Of a DNA stretch of 64,000 nt, positions 61,399 through 64,000 are shown piece after piece. The stretch is from NCBI RefSeq assembly GCF_014205225.1, contig NZ_JACHNB010000001.1:8847501-8911500 (forward strand), in the 5' to 3' direction. Made by a program: the position numbers and the translations under genes. This DNA is from Actinoplanes octamycinicus (GTDB taxonomy: Bacteria; Actinomycetota; Actinomycetes; Mycobacteriales; Micromonosporaceae). The notes beneath the pieces were generated by a model. It did no database searches and had not been told where the DNA came from. It saw only the letters and a program-made list of their open reading frames with translations. How positions within the stretch are numbered: the first letter of the stretch is position 1; each line of letters opens with the position of its first letter.

Positions 61399-62846
61399 CG
61401 GCCGGCCGCCGCGATGGTCGCCGCCGCCCCGTGCCGGTCCAGCTCGCCGACCCAGCGGATCAGCTCGGCCCGCAGGCCGGCGTCATGGGCCAACGCCGCC
61501 GGGAACACCTCGGTGACCCCGAGGAGCGCCTCGACCAGCCCCTCCGCCGTGTCCGGTCGCTCGGAGACAACCTGCCTCAGCCGGGCGGCGAGCGGGTCGT
61601 CGAGCGGCAGCGCGGACCCGTCGTCGGCACACCCGCGGGCGAAGCGCATCCAGCCGGCCAGCACCAGTGCCGCCCACACCGGCATCGCCCCGGCCCGGCG
61701 CCGGTCGGCGATGGTGCCGAGCAGCCGGTGCGGCAGCTTCTGCGTCCCGTCCATCGCCACCTGATGCGTCCGGTGGCCCAGCTCCCGGTTCGCGAAGCGC
61801 TCCAGCGCCGTCTCGCCGTACTGCAGAACGGTCACGCCGGGCGGCGGATCGATCGTCGGCGAGATGTCCTCGTCCAGGAAACGCCGCAGGAAGGTTCCCA
61901 TCCCGGGCAGCTCCAGCGCGTCGGAGATCATCTCGCGGCCGGCGAGCGCCCCGAGGTACGCGCAGGCCGAGTGCACCGAGTTCAGCGCCCGCAGTTTGAG
62001 CAGCTCCCAGGACCCCACCTCGGTGGTCATGATCGCGCCGGCCGCGCCCCAGTCCGGCCGCCCGCCGGGGAACCGGTCCTCGATCACCCACTGGTGGAAC
62101 GGCTCGGCCACGACCGGGACGCTGTCCTCGACGCCGAGCGCGGCGGCCGCCCGCCGGATGTGGTCCGCGCTGGTCGCCGGCACGATCCGGTCCACCATGG
62201 TGGCCGGGAACTCCACCCCGGCGGGCAGCTCCGCGCCGGCCACCTCGAGGGCCTGCTCCACCATCCCGCGGATCCGCGGCCCGTTGCCCTGCAGGTTGTC
62301 GCAGCACAGCACGGTCAGCGGGGCCTCGCGGACGAGCAGCGCCCGGGCCAGCAGCGCGGGCACGCTGACCGGCGGCCGCGCCCCGGTCAGCTCGGCCCGC
62401 AGCTCGTCGTCGAGCAGCAGTCTCCCGTCCGGTCCGAGCCGGTACGCCTTCTCCGTCACGGTCAGCGACACGATCCGGATCCCCGGGTCGGCGATCGCCG
62501 CGAGCACCCCGTGCGGGTCCCCGGCGACGTGCCCGAGCCCGGCCATGATCCCGACCGCGCGGGCGTGGTCCGGCCCGCCGCCGACGGTCAGCACGCTGTA
62601 GAGCCGGTCCTGCGCGCGCAGCTTGTCGAGGATTTCCCGGGAGCGCGGCGCGACGCCGACGATCCCCCAGTCGCCGCCGCTGGCCGCGACCGCCGCCTCG
62701 GTGTAGACGGCCTGGTGGGCCCGGTGGAACGCGCCGAGCCCGAGGTGCAGGATGCCGGCCCGGACGTCGCCGGGACGCACCGCGGGGCGGCACTCGGGCG
62801 CGAGCCCGGGCAGCGCGGCGGCGCCGAGTGTGGTGGTCACCGTCAT
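61395..62846 (-). CDS. uxuB: Mannitol dehydrogenase-family reductase, probably fructuronate/tagaturonate reductase
   Basis: Long-chain polyol dehydrogenase of 483 residues. GILHLGLGAFHRAHQAVY is the NAD-binding start, and LLKLRALNSVHSACAYLG holds the catalytic KxxxxNxxH motif. VLCCDNLQGNG and TMVDRIVPAT are also family blocks. Next to uxaC it should reduce fructuronate to mannonate or tagaturonate to altronate. Mannitol dehydrogenase itself is the alternative. Its ATG overlaps the uxaC stop, and its stop overlaps the oxidoreductase start. Confidence 0.88.
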   Translation of the reverse strand: MTVTTTLGAAALPGLAPECRPAVRPGDVRAGILHLGLGAFHRAHQAVYTEAAVAASGGDWGIVGVAPRSREILDKLRAQDRLYSVLTVGGGPDHARAVGIMAGLGHVAGDPHGVLAAIADPGIRIVSLTVTEKAYRLGPDGRLLLDDELRAELTGARPPVSVPALLARALLVREAPLTVLCCDNLQGNGPRIRGMVEQALEVAGAELPAGVEFPATMVDRIVPATSADHIRRAAAALGVEDSVPVVAEPFHQWVIEDRFPGGRPDWGAAGAIMTTEVGSWELLKLRALNSVHSACAYLGALAGREMISDALELPGMGTFLRRFLDEDISPTIDPPPGVTVLQYGETALERFANRELGHRTHQVAMDGTQKLPHRLLGTIADRRRAGAMPVWAALVLAGWMRFARGCADDGSALPLDDPLAARLRQVVSERPDTAEGLVEALLGVTEVFPAALAHDAGLRAELIRWVGELDRHGAAATIAAAGR

Positions 62847-64000
62847 GCCGCCGGCCCGTCCAGCCGGAAGACCTTCTTCGGCAGGTGGTAGGCCAGGTCG
62901 GCGATGGTCTCGGCGGCCTCGTCGAGCGGCAGCCGGCCCTCGGCGACCAGCCGGGCGAGGAACCCGGCGTCGACCCGGCGGGCCACGTCGTGCCGGGCCG
63001 GGATGGAGCAGAAGGCGCGGGTGTCGTCGACGAAGCCGGCGGTGTTGTAGAAGCCGGCCGTCTCGGTGACCGTCTCCCGGAACCGGCGCAGCCCCTCCGG
63101 GCTGTCCAGGAACCACCAGGGCGCGCCCAGGTAGAGGGCGGCGTAACCGCCGGCCAGCGGGGCGAGCTCCCGGGTGAACGCGGTCTCGTCCAGGGTGTAG
63201 AGCACGATCCGCAGGCGGGGGTCGTCGCCGTACCGGTCGAGCAGCGGGCGGAGCGCCTGGACGTACTCGGTCGCCGACGGGATGTCGCCGCCGACGTCCC
63301 GGCCGTGCCGGGCGTACAGGGCCGTGTTGTGGTTGCGCACCGAGCCCGGGTGCAGCTGCATGACCAAGCCGTCGTCCAGGGACATCCTGGCGAACTCGAC
63401 CAGCATGTGCGCCCGGAACGTCTCGGCGTCCCGGGCGTCGGTCGCGCCGCCGAGGCCCTTGCGGTAGAGCACGGCCGCCTCGGCGTCGGTGAGATCGGCG
63501 GTGGCGGCGGTCGGGTGGCCGTGGTCGGAGCTGGTCGCGCCGGCCGCGATGAACAGCTCGCGGCGGGACCGCAGCGCGGCCAGGAAGCCGGGGTACGTCC
63601 CGACGTCCTGCCCGGTCAGCTCGCCGAGCGCCGCGACGCGTTCCGCCCAGCCGGCCCACTCCATGTCGACCAGGTTGTCCGGGCGGAACGTGGTGATCAC
63701 CCGGCCGCCCGGCCCGCCCCAGCCGTCGGCGGCGAGCTTGGCGTGCGCGGAGAGGTCGTCGATCGGGCTCTCGGTGGTGGCCAGCACCTCGATGTTGAAC
63801 CGGGTGAACAGCGCCCGGGGGCGGAACTCCGGCTCGGCGAGACGGTCGGACAACTCGTCGTAGATCTCGTCGGCGGTGGCCGTACCGAAAGCCTTCTTGA
63901 TCGAGAAGACCTCGGCGAACACCTTCTCGATCCAGAGCCGGGACGGGGTGCCGCGGAAGAGGTGCCAGTTCGCGGCCAGCAGCCGCCAGATGGCTCGGCC
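62843..64000 (-). CDS. uxaC: Glucuronate/galacturonate isomerase (5' end outside window)
   Basis: Uronate isomerase that converts glucuronate to fructuronate and galacturonate to tagaturonate. The 386 codons present begin in frame at the window edge (AIWRLLAANWHLFRGTPSR) and include FNIEVLATTESPIDDL, TSSDHGHP, MQLHPGSVRNHN, GAPWWFLDSPEG and the C-terminal AYHLPKKVFRLDGPAA. About 80-100 N-terminal residues should be missing. It is the first gene seen of the operon uxaC-uxuB-Gfo/Idh-cupin-pectate lyase. Confidence 0.95.
   Translation of the reverse strand, partial: GRAIWRLLAANWHLFRGTPSRLWIEKVFAEVFSIKKAFGTATADEIYDELSDRLAEPEFRPRALFTRFNIEVLATTESPIDDLSAHAKLAADGWGGPGGRVITTFRPDNLVDMEWAGWAERVAALGELTGQDVGTYPGFLAALRSRRELFIAAGATSSDHGHPTAATADLTDAEAAVLYRKGLGGATDARDAETFRAHMLVEFARMSLDDGLVMQLHPGSVRNHNTALYARHGRDVGGDIPSATEYVQALRPLLDRYGDDPRLRIVLYTLDETAFTRELAPLAGGYAALYLGAPWWFLDSPEGLRRFRETVTETAGFYNTAGFVDDTRAFCSIPARHDVARRVDAGFLARLVAEGRLPLDEAAETIADLAYHLPKKVFRLDGPAA

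Overview
The window is GC-rich DNA from an actinomycete. The gene families (CebR-type LacI regulator, F420-type luciferase-like oxidoreductase, the actinobacterial 'membrane-associated oxidoreductase' repeat family, SCO6745-like protein, a large DUF6493-like protein) and the many secreted polysaccharide-degrading enzymes suggest the Micromonosporaceae, for example Actinoplanes. That assignment is inference from gene content; no rRNA or tRNA gene was seen.

Layout. 1-6.6 kb: a secreted GH6 cellulase with a CBM2 (cut by the left edge) under a perfect CebR box, a divergent ECF sigma factor with a membrane partner, a HAD phosphatase and a GAF-GAF-GGDEF diguanylate cyclase. 6.7-11.7 kb: a fused alpha-beta glycyl-tRNA synthetase, a secreted HExxH metallopeptidase and a DUF2306-like membrane protein. 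11.7-18.4 kb: a NarL-type two-component system, a large repeat-rich protein of unknown function and a Tat-exported glycerophosphodiesterase. 18.4-24.8 kb: a PiT phosphate transporter with a small membrane partner, a membrane repeat protein, and an isomerase/sugar-dehydrogenase pair. 25-33.2 kb: an aminotransferase divergent from a tightly coupled seven-gene operon that looks like uptake plus reductive catabolism of pyrimidines. 33.3-41.6 kb: small hypotheticals, two coupled membrane cyclic-di-GMP proteins and two secreted proteins. 41.7-48.1 kb: a Ser/Thr kinase, two LacI regulators, a GlxA-type regulator, GAPDH and a small membrane protein. 48.4-53.2 kb: a tandem ribbon-helix-helix protein coupled to a modular membrane protein, a 1.1 kb gene-free stretch with DnaA-box-like sites and an array of 30-bp repeats, and a secreted triple-repeat protein. 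53.5-58.6 kb: hypotheticals and a large beta-propeller protein. 58.7-64 kb: an operon for pectin/uronate use (uxaC cut by the right edge, uxuB-like, Gfo/Idh/MocA, cupin, pectate lyase).

Themes. Plant cell-wall breakdown frames the window: cellulose at the left, pectin at the right, with a CebR-like repressor gene between them and CebR-like boxes at the cellulase, near the repressor gene and at the secreted triple-repeat gene. Cyclic-di-GMP signalling appears three times. Many genes start directly behind a -10 hexamer, which predicts leaderless mRNAs. A roughly 60-bp palindrome recurs three times at gene ends. The most unusual locus is 50.5-52.0 kb, where a tandem ribbon-helix-helix protein gene adjoins a 30-bp repeat array and two DnaA-box-like sites, resembling an iteron or partition locus.
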